Counted from the first letter of the stretch, positions 28,674-39,866 are shown. The stretch: DNA of 64,000 nucleotides from Agrococcus jenensis (GCF_003752465.1 NZ_RKHJ01000001.1:2542001-2606000); one strand, 5' to 3'. The notes: generated by a model from the letters alone, not told the origin. Program-made: numbers and translations.

Positions 28674-30041
28674 ATGACAGCATCCGCGCACGACACCACG
28701 CGCGACAACGACCGCAAGGGCCTGGGCCGGGTCGTCACCGCCGCCATGGCCGGCACGGTCGTCGAGTGGTACGAGTTCTTCCTGTACGCCACGGCGTCCA
28801 CGATCGTCTTCAACCTGATCATGTTCCCCGCGAACGACGATCCGTACTTCCCCATCATCAGCGCGTTCCTGACCTACGCGGTCGGCTTCATCGCACGCCC
28901 GCTCGGCGGCATCGTCTTCGGCCACTTCGGCGACAAGTACGGCCGCAAGAAGATGCTGCAGTTCGCCATCATCCTGGTCGGCGTCGCCACGTTCCTCATG
29001 GGCTGCCTGCCCACGTTCGCGCAGATCGGCTACTGGGCACCCGCACTGCTCGTGCTGCTGCGCTTCGCGCAGGGCTTCGCGGTCGGCGGCGAGTGGGGCG
29101 GCGGCGTGCTGCTCGTCGCGGAGCACTCCCCCAACAAGGAGCGCGGCTTCTGGTCGTCGTTCCCGCAGGCCGCCGTGCCTGCCGGCAACCTCATCGCCAC
29201 CGTCGTGCTGCTCGTGCTGCAGTGGACGCTCGACGACGAGGCGTTCCTCAGCTGGGGCTGGCGCGTCGCGTTCTGGCTCTCGGTCGTCATCGTCGCGGTG
29301 GGCTACTACATCCGCACGCGCGTCACCGATGCACCGATCTACCAGGCCGTCCGCGACGAGGTCGCGCAGTCGCAGGCGCAGTCCTACGGCGTGCTCGAGG
29401 TGCTCAAGCGCTACCCCAAGGGCGTGCTGACGGCCATGGGCCTGCGCTTCGCCGAGAACGTCCTCTACTACCTGGTCGTGACGTTCTCGATCGTGTACCT
29501 GCGGACCTACCTCGAGTACGACGTCTCGCGCATCCTCGGGCTCATGGCGATCGCGCACATCGCGCACTTCATCTTCGTGCCGATCGTGGGCAGGTTCACC
29601 GACCGGGTCGGGCGCAAGCCGATGTACCTCGCCGGCGTCCTGCTCGCCGCGACGTGGGGCTTCATCGCCTTCCCGATGTTCGAGACGGGCAGCGACATCG
29701 TCATCCTCTCGGCGATCATCCTCGGCCTGCTCTTCCACGCGCTCATGTACGCGGGCCAGCCCGCCATCATGGCCGAGCTGTTCCCGACGCGCATGCGCTA
29801 CTCGGGCGTCTCGCTCGGCTACCAGGTGACGTCGATCGTCGCGGGCTCGCTCGCCCCGATCATCGCCACCGCGCTGCTGAGCCAGTTCGACAGCTACATC
29901 CCGGTCGCGATCTACATCGTCATCGCGTGCGTCATCACCCTCGTGGCGGTGCTCGCGCTCAAGGAGACGAAGGGCATCTCGCTCCACGACGTCGACGACA
30001 TCGACCGCGAGCGACTGCTCGCCGAGAAGGGCACCCTCTGA
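28674..30041 (+). CDS. MHS-family MFS transporter (metabolite:H+ symporter)
   Basis: A 455-residue major facilitator of the metabolite:H+ symporter group, which includes shikimate, alpha-ketoglutarate, citrate and proline/betaine carriers. It begins with VVTAAMAGTVVEWYEFFLYATAS, the MHS signature, followed by FIARPLGGIVFGHFGDKYGRKK (MFS loop 2-3 motif) and LRFAQGFAVGGEWGGGVLLVAE. Twelve helices are visible and the length is typical. A perfect AAGGAGG site precedes ATG 28674. The neighbours are 3-hydroxyisobutyrate and alcohol dehydrogenases on the same strand, so it may import their hydroxy- or carboxylic acid substrate; this is inference. A hairpin and a new promoter separate it from mmsB. 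Confidence 0.92.
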   Translation: MTASAHDTTRDNDRKGLGRVVTAAMAGTVVEWYEFFLYATASTIVFNLIMFPANDDPYFPIISAFLTYAVGFIARPLGGIVFGHFGDKYGRKKMLQFAIILVGVATFLMGCLPTFAQIGYWAPALLVLLRFAQGFAVGGEWGGGVLLVAEHSPNKERGFWSSFPQAAVPAGNLIATVVLLVLQWTLDDEAFLSWGWRVAFWLSVVIVAVGYYIRTRVTDAPIYQAVRDEVAQSQAQSYGVLEVLKRYPKGVLTAMGLRFAENVLYYLVVTFSIVYLRTYLEYDVSRILGLMAIAHIAHFIFVPIVGRFTDRVGRKPMYLAGVLLAATWGFIAFPMFETGSDIVILSAIILGLLFHALMYAGQPAIMAELFPTRMRYSGVSLGYQVTSIVAGSLAPIIATALLSQFDSYIPVAIYIVIACVITLVAVLALKETKGISLHDVDDIDRERLLAEKGTL

Positions 30042-30063
30042 GCATCGATCTCGATCGGTGATC

Positions 30064-30097
30064 GGGCGGGCGGCGGGGGCATCCTCGCCGCCCGTCC
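30064..30097 (+). terminator. Hairpin after the MHS transporter
   Basis: Arms GGGCGGGCGGCG (30064-30075) and CGCCGCCCGTCC (30086-30097) pair with one G-U across a ten-base loop, 22 bases after the transporter stop. A TAGCGT -10-like hexamer at 30110-30115 then precedes mmsB, so partial termination and re-initiation are likely. Confidence 0.65.
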
Positions 30098-30144
30098 GCA
30101 TCCCAGCAGATAGCGTTGCAGCACACCTACGGAAGGAATCGACG

Positions 30145-31059
30145 ATGACGTCAATCGCCTGGATCGGACTCGGCAACATGGGCAGCCGGATGTCCTCCCA
30201 CCTGGTCACCGCGGGTCACGACGTGCGCGGCTACGACGTCGTGGACGCGCTGCGCGACGGCGCTGCGGAGCATGGCATCACGCCCGTCGGCTCGATCGCC
30301 GAGGCGGTGGAGGGCGCCGAGGTCGTCATCCTCAGCCTCCCGAAGGGCGAGCACGTGCGGCAGGTGCTCGAGAGCGACGGCGGCGTCTTCGCGCACGCCG
30401 CGCCCGGCACGCTCATCCTCGACACGTCGACCGTTGACATCGAGACCTCGCAGTGGTGCCACGGCCAGGCCGGCTCCCGCGGGTTCCGCTTCGTCGACGC
30501 ACCGGTCTCGGGCGGCACGCAGGGCGCGCAGGCCGGCACCCTCACCTTCATGCTCGGCGGCATCGAGGACGACGTCGCCGACGCGAAGGAGATCGTCACG
30601 CCGATGGCGGGCAACGTCTTCGCCGTCGGCGAGGCGACGCACGGCATCGCCGCGAAGCTCGTGAACAACATGATGCTCGGCATCTCGATCCTCGCGATGT
30701 CCGAGGGCTCGCAGCTCGCGCAGCAGCTCGGGCTCGACCCGCAGGCGTTCTTCGACGTCGCCCGGGTGTCGTCCGGTGACTCGTGGGCGCTGCGCACCTG
30801 GTACCCCGTGCCTGGGATCGTGCCGGGCGCCGCATCCAACGACAACTTCGACGCGTCGTTCTCGGCGATGCTCTGCCACAAGGACGTCACGCTCGCCGTC
30901 GCGGGCGCGGAGCAGACGGGCGTGCACGTGCCAGCCGCGACGCTCATCCGCGATCAGCTGCAGCGGCTGCTCGACGACGGGCTCGGCGGCAAGGACTGCA
31001 CGCTCGTCGTGCGCGAGGCGAGCCCCGACGGCACCGTGCAGGGCTGGGACGGCAACTGA
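30145..31059 (+). CDS. mmsB: NAD-dependent 3-hydroxyisobutyrate dehydrogenase family protein
   Basis: A 304-residue beta-hydroxyacid dehydrogenase. The Rossmann motif IAWIGLGNMGSRMSSHL opens the protein. The substrate-binding DAPVSGGTQGAQAGTLTFMLGG, the catalytic-lysine region GIAAKLVNNMMLGISILAMSE and a C-terminal helix with SAMLCHKDVTLAV match 3-hydroxyisobutyrate dehydrogenases (valine breakdown) more than tartronate semialdehyde reductases. Related 2-hydroxy-3-oxopropionate or gamma-hydroxybutyrate enzymes cannot be excluded. GGAAGGA at 30131-30137 sets the start. Its stop shares one base with the ATG of the Zn alcohol dehydrogenase, so the two dehydrogenases are coupled. Other valine-pathway genes are absent here. 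Confidence 0.88.
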   Translation: MTSIAWIGLGNMGSRMSSHLVTAGHDVRGYDVVDALRDGAAEHGITPVGSIAEAVEGAEVVILSLPKGEHVRQVLESDGGVFAHAAPGTLILDTSTVDIETSQWCHGQAGSRGFRFVDAPVSGGTQGAQAGTLTFMLGGIEDDVADAKEIVTPMAGNVFAVGEATHGIAAKLVNNMMLGISILAMSEGSQLAQQLGLDPQAFFDVARVSSGDSWALRTWYPVPGIVPGAASNDNFDASFSAMLCHKDVTLAVAGAEQTGVHVPAATLIRDQLQRLLDDGLGGKDCTLVVREASPDGTVQGWDGN

Positions 31060-32174
31060 TGCGGATCCGCGGCGCGGTGCTCCGCTCGATCGGCGCCGAG
31101 CGGCCATTCGCCGCGTCCCGGCCGCTCGAGCTCGTCGACCTCGAGCTCGACGCGCCGGGCCCCGGCGAGCTGCTCGTCCGCATCGAGGCGGCGGGGCTGT
31201 GCCACAGCGACCTCTCGGTCGTCGACGGCGCCCGGCCGCGGCCGGTGCCGATGCTGCTCGGCCACGAGGCGGCGGGCATCGTCGAGGCGATCGGCGCCGG
31301 CGTCGACGACGTCGCGGTCGGCGATCGCGTCGTCACGACCTTCCTGCCGCGCTGCGGCGAGTGCGCCGCGTGCGCGACGGACGGCAGGCTGCCGTGCGAG
31401 CGAGGCTCGGCGTCGAACGGCGCCGGCGAGCTGCTCGGCGGCGGGCGACGCCTGCACGAGGGCTCCGGCGCCTCGGCCTCCGACGTGCATCACCACCTGG
31501 GCGTCTCGGCCTTCGCGACGCACGCGGTGCTCGACCGGCGCTCGGTCGTGCCCGTCGGCGCGGATGTGCCGCCCGCGGTCGCCGCGGTGCTCGGCTGCGC
31601 GATGCTGACCGGTGGCGGCGCGGTCATCAACGCGGGGAAGCCGCGCGAGGGCGACGACATCGTCATCGTCGGGCTCGGCGGCGTCGGCATGGCTGCGCTG
31701 CTCGCGGCGGTCTCGCTCGGCGTCGGCCGCGTGATCGGCATCGACGCCGTGCCGGCCAAGCTCGAGACGGCGCTCGCGCTGGGCGCCGACGTGGCGCTCT
31801 CCCCCGACGATGCGATCGCGCAAGGGCTGCGAGCACCTGTGGTCGTCGAGGCGGCCGGGCACCCCAAGGCGTTCGAGACGGCGTTCGCGCTCACCGCCGC
31901 TGGCGGCACGACGGTGACCGTCGGGCTCCCGCGTGCCGATGCGCGGTCGTCGCTGTCGCCGCTGACGTTCACCGCGGAGGCGCGCACCGTGATCGGCTCG
32001 TACCTCGGCTCCGCGGTGCCGGCGCGCGACATCCCGCGCTATGAGCAGCTCTGGCGCGAGGGCAGGCTCCCCGTCGAGGCGCTCGTGACGAGCGAGATCG
32101 AGCTCGACGGGCTCAACGAGGCGCTCGACACGCTCGCGGACGGGAAGGCGATCCGCCAGGTCGTCCGCTTCTAG
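31059..32174 (+). CDS. Zinc-dependent alcohol dehydrogenase (class III-like)
   Basis: A 371-residue medium-chain dehydrogenase. Catalytic zinc ligands are in AGLCHSDLS (Cys) and LLGHEAAG (His-Glu), with a third Cys in AAVLGCAML. The structural zinc site CGECAACATDGRLPC has all four cysteines. The NAD-binding turn is IVIVGLGGVGMAALL. It resembles S-(hydroxymethyl)mycothiol/glutathione dehydrogenase-like and Rxyl-type alcohol dehydrogenases; the natural substrate is unknown. It is coupled to mmsB through a TGATG junction, suggesting consecutive oxidation of an alcohol or hydroxyacid. It is followed by an intergenic inverted repeat region rather than a clean terminator. Confidence 0.9.
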   Translation: MRIRGAVLRSIGAERPFAASRPLELVDLELDAPGPGELLVRIEAAGLCHSDLSVVDGARPRPVPMLLGHEAAGIVEAIGAGVDDVAVGDRVVTTFLPRCGECAACATDGRLPCERGSASNGAGELLGGGRRLHEGSGASASDVHHHLGVSAFATHAVLDRRSVVPVGADVPPAVAAVLGCAMLTGGGAVINAGKPREGDDIVIVGLGGVGMAALLAAVSLGVGRVIGIDAVPAKLETALALGADVALSPDDAIAQGLRAPVVVEAAGHPKAFETAFALTAAGGTTVTVGLPRADARSSLSPLTFTAEARTVIGSYLGSAVPARDIPRYEQLWREGRLPVEALVTSEIELDGLNEALDTLADGKAIRQVVRF

Positions 32175-32208
32175 CCCGAGCCAGCCTCAGGCCCGCGCCA
32201 TGCGCGCC

Positions 32209-32305
32209 GAGTGGTCACGACGCGCCGCAGCAGGGATGCCGGGTGGTCACGACACGCCGCGGGGCGCGCAGCCGCACGGCGCGTCCTGACCACCCGGCGC
32301 CGACC
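32209..32305. repeat. GTGGTCACGAC(A/G)CGCCGC direct repeat with inverted partner
   Basis: Two direct copies of GTGGTCACGACGCGCCGC-like sequence (starting about 32211 and 32243) are followed by an inverted partner GGCGCGTCCTGACCACC at about 32278-32295. This can fold into a large stem after the alcohol dehydrogenase gene. The organisation mirrors the repeat cluster at 9227-9380 but with a different core. Confidence 0.6.
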
Positions 32306-32336
32306 ACCCCGCGCCGGTCGCCCGGACGGGCGTGGG

Positions 32337-32450
32337 TCAGCGGCGGCGCGACGAGCCCCGTCCGCTGTTCCGGTCGCGGCGCTCGCCGATCTTGCGGGCG
32401 ACGAACCCGACGAGGGCGGTGGCGACGGTCGTGATGATCCACCTGCGCAT
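32337..32450 (-). CDS. 37-residue putative membrane peptide
   Basis: A very short gene: MRRWIITTVATALVGFVARKIGERRD then a Ser/Arg tail ending RRR. One hydrophobic helix (residues 4-18) is flanked by positive charges on both sides. A good ribosome site, CAGGAGAGG, ends about eight bases before ATG 32450, and no longer start is needed. Similar small actinobacterial peptides are annotated only as hypothetical. It lies between the repeat region and the phosphatase on the minus strand. The existence of the gene is supported by the ribosome site and amphipathic layout only. Confidence 0.5.
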   Translation of the reverse strand: MRRWIITTVATALVGFVARKIGERRDRNSGRGSSRRR

Positions 32451-32575
32451 GGTGGGTTCCTCTCCTGAGAGCTGTCCCGGGCTGTGGGCCCGGCTGGCCG
32501 ACCCGGGCCGTTCGACCCAGGTGCAGGGCAATCCTGTACCCCGCTCCTGGACGTCGGATCAACGGGCCCGAGCGG

Positions 32576-33658
32576 TCAGGCGAAGGCGCCGAAGCGGCGC
32601 AGCGGCACGCGGAGCTCGTCGGGCGTGAGCGAGCCGTGCTGGCCGACCATGCCGCGGCCCGGGTCGTCGGCGTCGAGGTAGATGGCGGTGCGACCCCGCA
32701 CCGCGACGAAGACGTCGCCGAGGCGCGGCGCCACCTCGGGGTGCACCTCGCCGAGCCAGCCGGCGTCGACGACCTCCTGCCGGGTCGCCACCCACGCGCC
32801 GTCGCCGAGCCAGGCACGCCATGCCTCGGCCACCGCATCCGCGTCGGTGTCGTCGTCGACGTGCAGCTGCAGGCAGCGCGGCTCCCCCGCGACGTGCGCC
32901 AGCCCGGCGAGCAGCTCGGGCGGCGCGATCCGCTGCCCGGATGCGTCGACGTCGACCATGCCGTGATCGGCCGTGACGATGAGGCCGACGTCGCGCCGCA
33001 GCGAGGCGGCGAGCTGCGCCGTGAGCCCGTCGACCTCCTCGAGCGCGTCGGTCCAGGCCGGGCTCTGCCAGCCGCGATCGTGGCCGGCCCGGTCGAGCTC
33101 GGGCACGTAGAGGTAGACGAGCGCCCGCTCGCGGGCCGCCTGCTCGGCGAGCGCGAAGCGCTCGGCCATCGTGCGGCCGCCGCGGTACGCCGCACCGCGC
33201 AGCACGGCGTTCGTGAAGCCGCCGGCTGCGTGCCTCGGCTCCCCGATCGCGATCGACGTCGTCGACTCGAAGAGCGTGGGCCGTCGCTGCCAGTGCGCCG
33301 GGTCCATCGGCCCGCCCCAGTCGCGCAGCTGGTTGCGCACGCCGGCGCCCGGCACGAGCGCGTCGTAGCCGACGATCCCGTGCTCGCCCGCGAGCGCACC
33401 GGTGGTGAGCGACGCGAGCGCCACCGCCGTGGTGGAGGGGAAGCCGGCATCGAGCGAGCCGCCGGGGGCGCCGGCGAGCGTGCGTGCGTGGCCGGCGCGC
33501 TGCCCGAGCTGCGATGCGCCGAGCCCGTCGACGAGCAGCACGACCGCCCCGGCGACCCTCGGCAGGCCGAGGGGGTTCTGCTCGCCGCGCATCGCGAGCG
33601 ACGAGCTCGCCAGAACGTCGGCAAGGCTCCGGGATCCGGGCACTCGCGTCGGTAGCAT
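32576..33658 (-). CDS. Alkaline phosphatase / nucleotide pyrophosphatase family protein
   Basis: A 360-residue member of the alkaline-phosphatase superfamily (phosphodiesterase/nucleotide pyrophosphatase branch). Metal ligands and nucleophile are in [14 protein letters not shown] (Asp), [17 protein letters not shown] (Thr nucleophile), [14 protein letters not shown] (Asp, His) and [13 protein letters not shown] (Asp-His). No signal peptide is present, so it is probably cytosolic. The substrate is unknown. The gene neighbours parC in many actinobacteria in this divergent arrangement. The start at 33658 is only 11 bases from the parC start, and TAGGCT (33670-33665) is six bases upstream. Confidence 0.9.
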   Translation of the reverse strand: MLPTRVPGSRSLADVLASSSLAMRGEQNPLGLPRVAGAVVLLVDGLGASQLGQRAGHARTLAGAPGGSLDAGFPSTTAVALASLTTGALAGEHGIVGYDALVPGAGVRNQLRDWGGPMDPAHWQRRPTLFESTTSIAIGEPRHAAGGFTNAVLRGAAYRGGRTMAERFALAEQAARERALVYLYVPELDRAGHDRGWQSPAWTDALEEVDGLTAQLAASLRRDVGLIVTADHGMVDVDASGQRIAPPELLAGLAHVAGEPRCLQLHVDDDTDADAVAEAWRAWLGDGAWVATRQEVVDAGWLGEVHPEVAPRLGDVFVAVRGRTAIYLDADDPGRGMVGQHGSLTPDELRVPLRRFGAFA

Positions 33659-33670
33659 TCCGTCAGCCTA
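33653..33670. promoter_or_regulatory. Interlocked divergent promoter of phosphatase and parC
   Basis: TAGCAT (33653-33658) is the likely -10 of parC and includes the opposite gene's start codon. On the other strand TAGGCT (33670-33665) is the likely -10 of the phosphatase gene and overlaps the first base of the parC ATG. Each promoter therefore sits inside the other gene's initiation site. Confidence 0.6.
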
Positions 33671-36117
33671 TGACTGCCTCGCCTCCTCCCCCGCCCTCGG
33701 ACATCCCGGTCGCCGAGCGCATCGATGACATCGATGTCGCCGCGGAGATGCAGGACTCGTTCCTCGAGTACGCCTACTCGGTCATCTACGCCCGCGCGCT
33801 CCCGGACGCCCGCGACGGCCTGAAGCCGGTGCAGCGGCGCATCCTCTTCCAGATGTCGGAGATGGGCCTGCGCCCCGAGCGCGGCCATGTCAAGTGCGCG
33901 CGCGTCGTCGGCGACGTCATGGGCAAGCTGCACCCGCACGGCGACTCGGCCATCTACGACGCGCTCGTGCGCCTCGCGCAGGACTTCAGCCTGCGGCTGC
34001 CGCTCGTCGACGGCCACGGCAACTTCGGCTCGCTCGACGACGGCCCCGCCGCTGCCCGCTACACCGAGGCGCGGCTCGCGGCCGCCGGCCTCTCGCTCAC
34101 CGAGGGGCTCGACGAGGACGTCGTCGACTTCATCCCGAACTACGACAACTCCTACCAGCAGCCCGACGTGCTGCCGGCCTCCTATCCGAACCTGCTCGTC
34201 AACGGCGCGAGCGGCATCGCGGTGGGCATGGCGACGAACATGGCGCCGCACAACCTCGTCGAGGTCGTGCAGGCGGCGAAGCACCTGCTCGCCCTCCCGC
34301 AGGCGACCACCGCCGACCTCATGCGGCACGTCCCGGGGCCTGACCTGCCCGGCGGCGGCATCATCGTCGGGCTCGACGGCGTGCGCGAGGCGTACGAGAG
34401 CGGCAGGGGCAGCTTCCGCACGCGCGCTCGGGCGTCGATCGAGCGCCACGGCCGCAAGACGCAGATCGTCTTCACCGAGCTGCCCTACCTCGTCGGACCC
34501 GAGCGCGTGATCGACAAGATCAAGGCCGGCGTGCTGGCGAAGAAGCTGCAGGGCCTCTCCGACGTGCAGGACCTCACCGACCGCAAGCACGGCCTCCGCC
34601 TCGTGGTGGGCGTCAAGACCGGCTTCGACCCGGATGCGGTGCTGCAGCAGCTCTACCGCCAGACGCCGCTCGAGGACGGCTTCTCGATCAACAACGTCGC
34701 GCTCGTGAAGGGCGTGCCCGAGACGCTCGGCCTCAAGGACCTGCTGCGCGTCTACCTCGACCACCGGGTCGGCGTCGTGCGCCGGCGCAGCGAGTTCCGG
34801 CTGCGGAAGCGCCGCGAGCGGCTGCACCTCGTCGAGGGCCTGCTCATCGCGATCCTCGACATCGACGAGGTCATCCAGGTCATCCGCTCCTCGGACGACG
34901 GCGAGCAGGCGCGCGCCCGGCTGCAGGACGTCTTCGACCTCTCGGAGCCGCAGGCCGAGTACATCCTCGAGCTGCGGCTGCGGCGGCTCACGAAGTTCAG
35001 CCGCATCGAGCTCGAGGCCGAGCGCGACGAGCTGCTCGCGCAGATCGCCGAGCTCGAGCGCATCCTCGGCACGGAGGCCGCGCTGCACGAGCTCGTCGCG
35101 AGCGAGCTCGACGAGGTCGCCGAGCGCTTCGGCACGCCGCGCCGGTCGCTGCTGACCGAGGCGAACGGGCAGCCCACCTCGGGCCGCGCGTCAGCGGCGA
35201 AGGTCGCGGCGAGCCTGGAGATCGCGGATGCGCCGACGCGCGTGCTGCTCTCGGCGACCGGCCGCGTCGTGCGCGTCGACGGCGAGGAGCCGATCCCCGC
35301 GCCCGCCCGCCGCAGCCGCCACGACGCGATCCGCTCGAGCGTCCCGACGACCACCCGCGGCACGTTCGGGCTCGTCACCTCCTCGGGCGCCGTGCTGCGG
35401 CTCACGCCCGCCGACCTGCCGTCGGTGCCGCCCGCATCCATCGGCCTGACCGCCGGCATCAAGGTGCGCGACCTCGGCGCCTTCGAGCGCGGCGAGGACG
35501 CGGTCGCGCTCATCGACCTCGCGAGCGACGCGCCGTGGCTCGTCGCCACCGCCCAGGGCACGGTCAAGCGCATCCGCCCCACCGAGCTGCGGGACCGCGA
35601 CCGCGAGCCGGTCATTGCGCTCAAGGCCGGCGATCGCGTCATCGGCGTCGCGCCGGCGCCCGACGACGACTGGATCGTGCTCATCACGAGCGACGCGCAG
35701 CTGCTGCGCTTCCCCGCGGGCCAGGTGAACCCGCAGGGGCCGGGTGCCGCGGGCATGAAGGGCATCGGGCTCAAGGCCGGCGCCGCGGTGCGCTTCGCCG
35801 GCGTCGTCGCCGACGACGCCGAGGTCGTGACGGTCACCGAGCCGGCCGAGACGCTCGCGGGCCTCGACGAGCCCCGCGCGAAGGTCTCCGACCTCGCCGA
35901 GTTCCCGCCGAAGGGCCGCGGCACGGGCGGTGTGCAGGCGCACCGGCTGCTGAAGGGCGAGGCCGGGCTCGCCGTGGCGTGGGCCGGCCCGTCGCCGCTC
36001 GCGGTCGGCACCGACGGGTCGCAGCGCCAGCTGCCGCCGGGTGGTGCGTCCCGTGCGGGCTCGGGCGTCTCGGTCGACGGCGCGATCGGCGCGATCGGCT
36101 CCCGCCTCGGCGACTGA
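33670..36117 (+). CDS. parC: DNA topoisomerase IV subunit A
   Basis: An 815-residue type IIA topoisomerase cleavage subunit. The N-terminal breakage-reunion domain has [24 protein letters not shown], the quinolone-determining [20 protein letters not shown] and the catalytic tyrosine in [10 protein letters not shown] (about residue 131). A coiled-coil gate region (about 360-480, ending [18 protein letters not shown]) is followed by a C-terminal beta-propeller with degenerate GyrA-like blades ([26 protein letters not shown]). The true GyrA-box QRRGGKG was not seen, which favours ParC over GyrA. Its partner parE lies at 37253, convergent. Together they decatenate replicated chromosomes. Confidence 0.92.
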   Translation: MTASPPPPPSDIPVAERIDDIDVAAEMQDSFLEYAYSVIYARALPDARDGLKPVQRRILFQMSEMGLRPERGHVKCARVVGDVMGKLHPHGDSAIYDALVRLAQDFSLRLPLVDGHGNFGSLDDGPAAARYTEARLAAAGLSLTEGLDEDVVDFIPNYDNSYQQPDVLPASYPNLLVNGASGIAVGMATNMAPHNLVEVVQAAKHLLALPQATTADLMRHVPGPDLPGGGIIVGLDGVREAYESGRGSFRTRARASIERHGRKTQIVFTELPYLVGPERVIDKIKAGVLAKKLQGLSDVQDLTDRKHGLRLVVGVKTGFDPDAVLQQLYRQTPLEDGFSINNVALVKGVPETLGLKDLLRVYLDHRVGVVRRRSEFRLRKRRERLHLVEGLLIAILDIDEVIQVIRSSDDGEQARARLQDVFDLSEPQAEYILELRLRRLTKFSRIELEAERDELLAQIAELERILGTEAALHELVASELDEVAERFGTPRRSLLTEANGQPTSGRASAAKVAASLEIADAPTRVLLSATGRVVRVDGEEPIPAPARRSRHDAIRSSVPTTTRGTFGLVTSSGAVLRLTPADLPSVPPASIGLTAGIKVRDLGAFERGEDAVALIDLASDAPWLVATAQGTVKRIRPTELRDRDREPVIALKAGDRVIGVAPAPDDDWIVLITSDAQLLRFPAGQVNPQGPGAAGMKGIGLKAGAAVRFAGVVADDAEVVTVTEPAETLAGLDEPRAKVSDLAEFPPKGRGTGGVQAHRLLKGEAGLAVAWAGPSPLAVGTDGSQRQLPPGGASRAGSGVSVDGAIGAIGSRLGD

Positions 36118-36149
36118 CCGGGCCGCGAGTCCGCCGCCCTGGAGCGCGC

Positions 36150-36206
36150 GAACTTCCCTCAACCGCGGGTTTCCGCGTTCGAAACCCGCGGTTCGGGGAA
36201 GCTCGC
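36150..36206. repeat. Long imperfect inverted repeat after parC
   Basis: Arms AACTTCCCTCAACCGCGGG and its near-complement (CCCGCGGTTCGGGGAAGCT at about 36185-36203) enclose a short centre. The arms show two mismatches and pair over about 22 bases. It stands between the convergent parC and deacetylase genes and may serve as their terminator; the AACCGCGGGTTT core looks like a dispersed repeat. Confidence 0.65.
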
Positions 36207-36240
36207 CGGATCTGGTCGCGGCGTCAGGCGGCGGAGACCG

Positions 36241-37200
36241 TCAGCCGACGAGGCCGCCGAGGCCGACGAAGCCGTAGCCGAGCGCCCGCAGCTCCTGGAT
36301 GATGCGCGGCAGCGCGTTCGCATCGAGCGTCGAGCCGTCGTCAGGGTTGGCCCCCACGTGCATGAGCACGATGTGGCCGGGCACCGCGGTGCGCACGACG
36401 CGGTCGACGACCTCGTCGACGCTCAGCCCGCCGCTCGTGCCCTTCCACCCGAGCGAGTCGATGCTCCAGCGGATCGGCAGGTAGCCCGCGTCGTTGACGA
36501 CGCGGATGTCGTGCTCGGTGCGGGCGCCGAAGGGGAAGCGGAAGAGCGGCATCGTCGGCGCACCGGTCGCGGCGACGATCGACGCCTCCGCGGCGGCGAG
36601 GTCGGCGCGGATGCGGTCGTCCGACAGGCTCTCGTACGCGAGGTGGCGGTCGCTGTGGTTCCCCACCGCGTGGCCGGCGTCGGCGATCTCGCGGAGGCGC
36701 TCCGGGTACATGCGGGCGAACGCCCCCGTCACGAAGAAGGTCGCCGGCACGTCCTGCTCGTCGAGCGTCTCGAGGATCGCGCTGACGCCGCGGTCCGAGC
36801 TGCCGGCGTCGAAGGTGAGCGCGACCACGGCGCGGCCGTCGGGGATCCGCTCGAGATCGACGCCGCGCCAAGCCGACGGGAGCCCCGGCTGCGGCCCCGG
36901 CGGGGGCGGCGCCGGCGTGGGACGCGGCTGCTGCGTGGACGGCGATGTCGGCGGGGCAGTAGGCGACGGCGGCGGATCGACCGAGGGCGCCGCCGTGGCG
37001 GGCGGTCCCATCGTGGGCGGGGCGGATGCGGGGTCGGGCGACGGCGCCCCGGTCGCGCCGGGGAGCGGCTCGGCGGAGGACGTCGGCCCGGCGGAGGGCG
37101 GCGCGGAGGTCGCGTCGCCCGGCCCCGGGGCACCGCACGCCACGAGCGCCAGGCTCGCGATCAGCGCGAGCCCGGCCAGGACGCGACGCGCCGCTCGCAT
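36241..37200 (-). CDS. Polysaccharide deacetylase lipoprotein (NodB domain)
   Basis: A 319-residue exported lipoprotein. The signal sequence MRAARRVLAGLALIASLALVAC ends in a lipobox Cys. A Pro/Ser/Thr-rich linker (about 23-105) that would span the wall follows. The NodB carbohydrate-esterase-4 domain (about 120-300) has motif 1 VALTFDAGSSD, the zinc motif GNHSDRHLAYESL (His and His), RFPFGARTEHD and LMHVGANPDDGSTLD. It likely removes acetyl groups from peptidoglycan or a secondary polymer. CATACT (37212-37207) is six bases before the ATG. No neighbouring cell-wall genes; it stands alone between parC and parE. Confidence 0.9.
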   Translation of the reverse strand: MRAARRVLAGLALIASLALVACGAPGPGDATSAPPSAGPTSSAEPLPGATGAPSPDPASAPPTMGPPATAAPSVDPPPSPTAPPTSPSTQQPRPTPAPPPPGPQPGLPSAWRGVDLERIPDGRAVVALTFDAGSSDRGVSAILETLDEQDVPATFFVTGAFARMYPERLREIADAGHAVGNHSDRHLAYESLSDDRIRADLAAAEASIVAATGAPTMPLFRFPFGARTEHDIRVVNDAGYLPIRWSIDSLGWKGTSGGLSVDEVVDRVVRTAVPGHIVLMHVGANPDDGSTLDANALPRIIQELRALGYGFVGLGGLVG

Positions 37201-37252
37201 GCCGCCAGTATGCGCTCGACCGCCGAGCGTCGGAACCCCCGCCGGGTCACGA

Positions 37253-39346
<2,094 letters not shown>

Positions 39347-39549
39347 TCCTGCGTGCGCTCCGCACGATCGAGCCGTGCGCGGCCCGCCGATGGCTGCCGC
39401 GCCTGCCAGCCTACGTCCGCGGTCCCACGACGGCCGCGCTGCCACGCGGCGCGCTCCGGGTTGCGCCGCTGGCGAACCGCCCTCGAAATGACGCCGATGC
39501 GCAGGTCGTCCATGCCACGATGGAGGACGGACGAATGAGGGAGGGCACC

Positions 39550-39771
39550 GTGAACGACATCCAGACCACGACGCTCGAGGCCGATGAGGCAAGCGCACCG
39601 CTGAGCGGGCTCGATCGCTGCGACAGCTGCGGGGCCCAGGCGTACGTCCGCGCGACCATGGAGAGCGGCACGCTGCTCTTCTGCGCGCACCACGCGGCGA
39701 AGCACCGCGATGCGCTGCAGCCGCTCGCCAAGGTGTGGCACGACGAGACGGCCAAGCTCCAGGAGCGCTGA
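39550..39771 (+). CDS. DUF7455 zinc-ribbon protein
   Basis: A 73-residue protein of the small actinobacterial DUF7455 family. The motif RCDSCGAQAYVRATMESGTLLFCAHHAAKHRD supplies CxxC and CxHH zinc ligands. Function unknown. GTG 39550 is preferred over the in-frame ATG 39535 because GAGGGAGGG lies just before it and family members start near this residue. It is divergent from parE and followed by a strong terminator. The location between topoisomerase IV and sigA is commonly retained, which supports it being a real gene. Confidence 0.88.
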   Translation: MNDIQTTTLEADEASAPLSGLDRCDSCGAQAYVRATMESGTLLFCAHHAAKHRDALQPLAKVWHDETAKLQER

Positions 39772-39806
39772 CCGGCGCGCGCATCCGCGCACGGTCCCAG
39801 ACGAGC

Positions 39807-39841
39807 GAAGCGGCCCGACCCCACGAGGGGCGGGCCGCTTC
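39807..39841. terminator. Convergent terminator of DUF7455 and the ABC operon
   Basis: Arms GAAGCGGCCCG (39807-39817) and CGGGCCGCTTC (39831-39841) pair perfectly, with an inner CCCC/GGGG stem in the loop. It lies between the plus-strand DUF7455 stop (39771) and the minus-strand ABC ATPase stop (39867), serving both. Confidence 0.82.
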
Positions 39842-39866
39842 CGCGTGCGCCGGGCGTGAGTTCGGG

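Noticed and set aside
33670..36117. parC as a gyrA
   Set aside because: No QRRGGKG-type GyrA box in the C-terminal domain, and the nearby partner has ParE-type EGDSALG.
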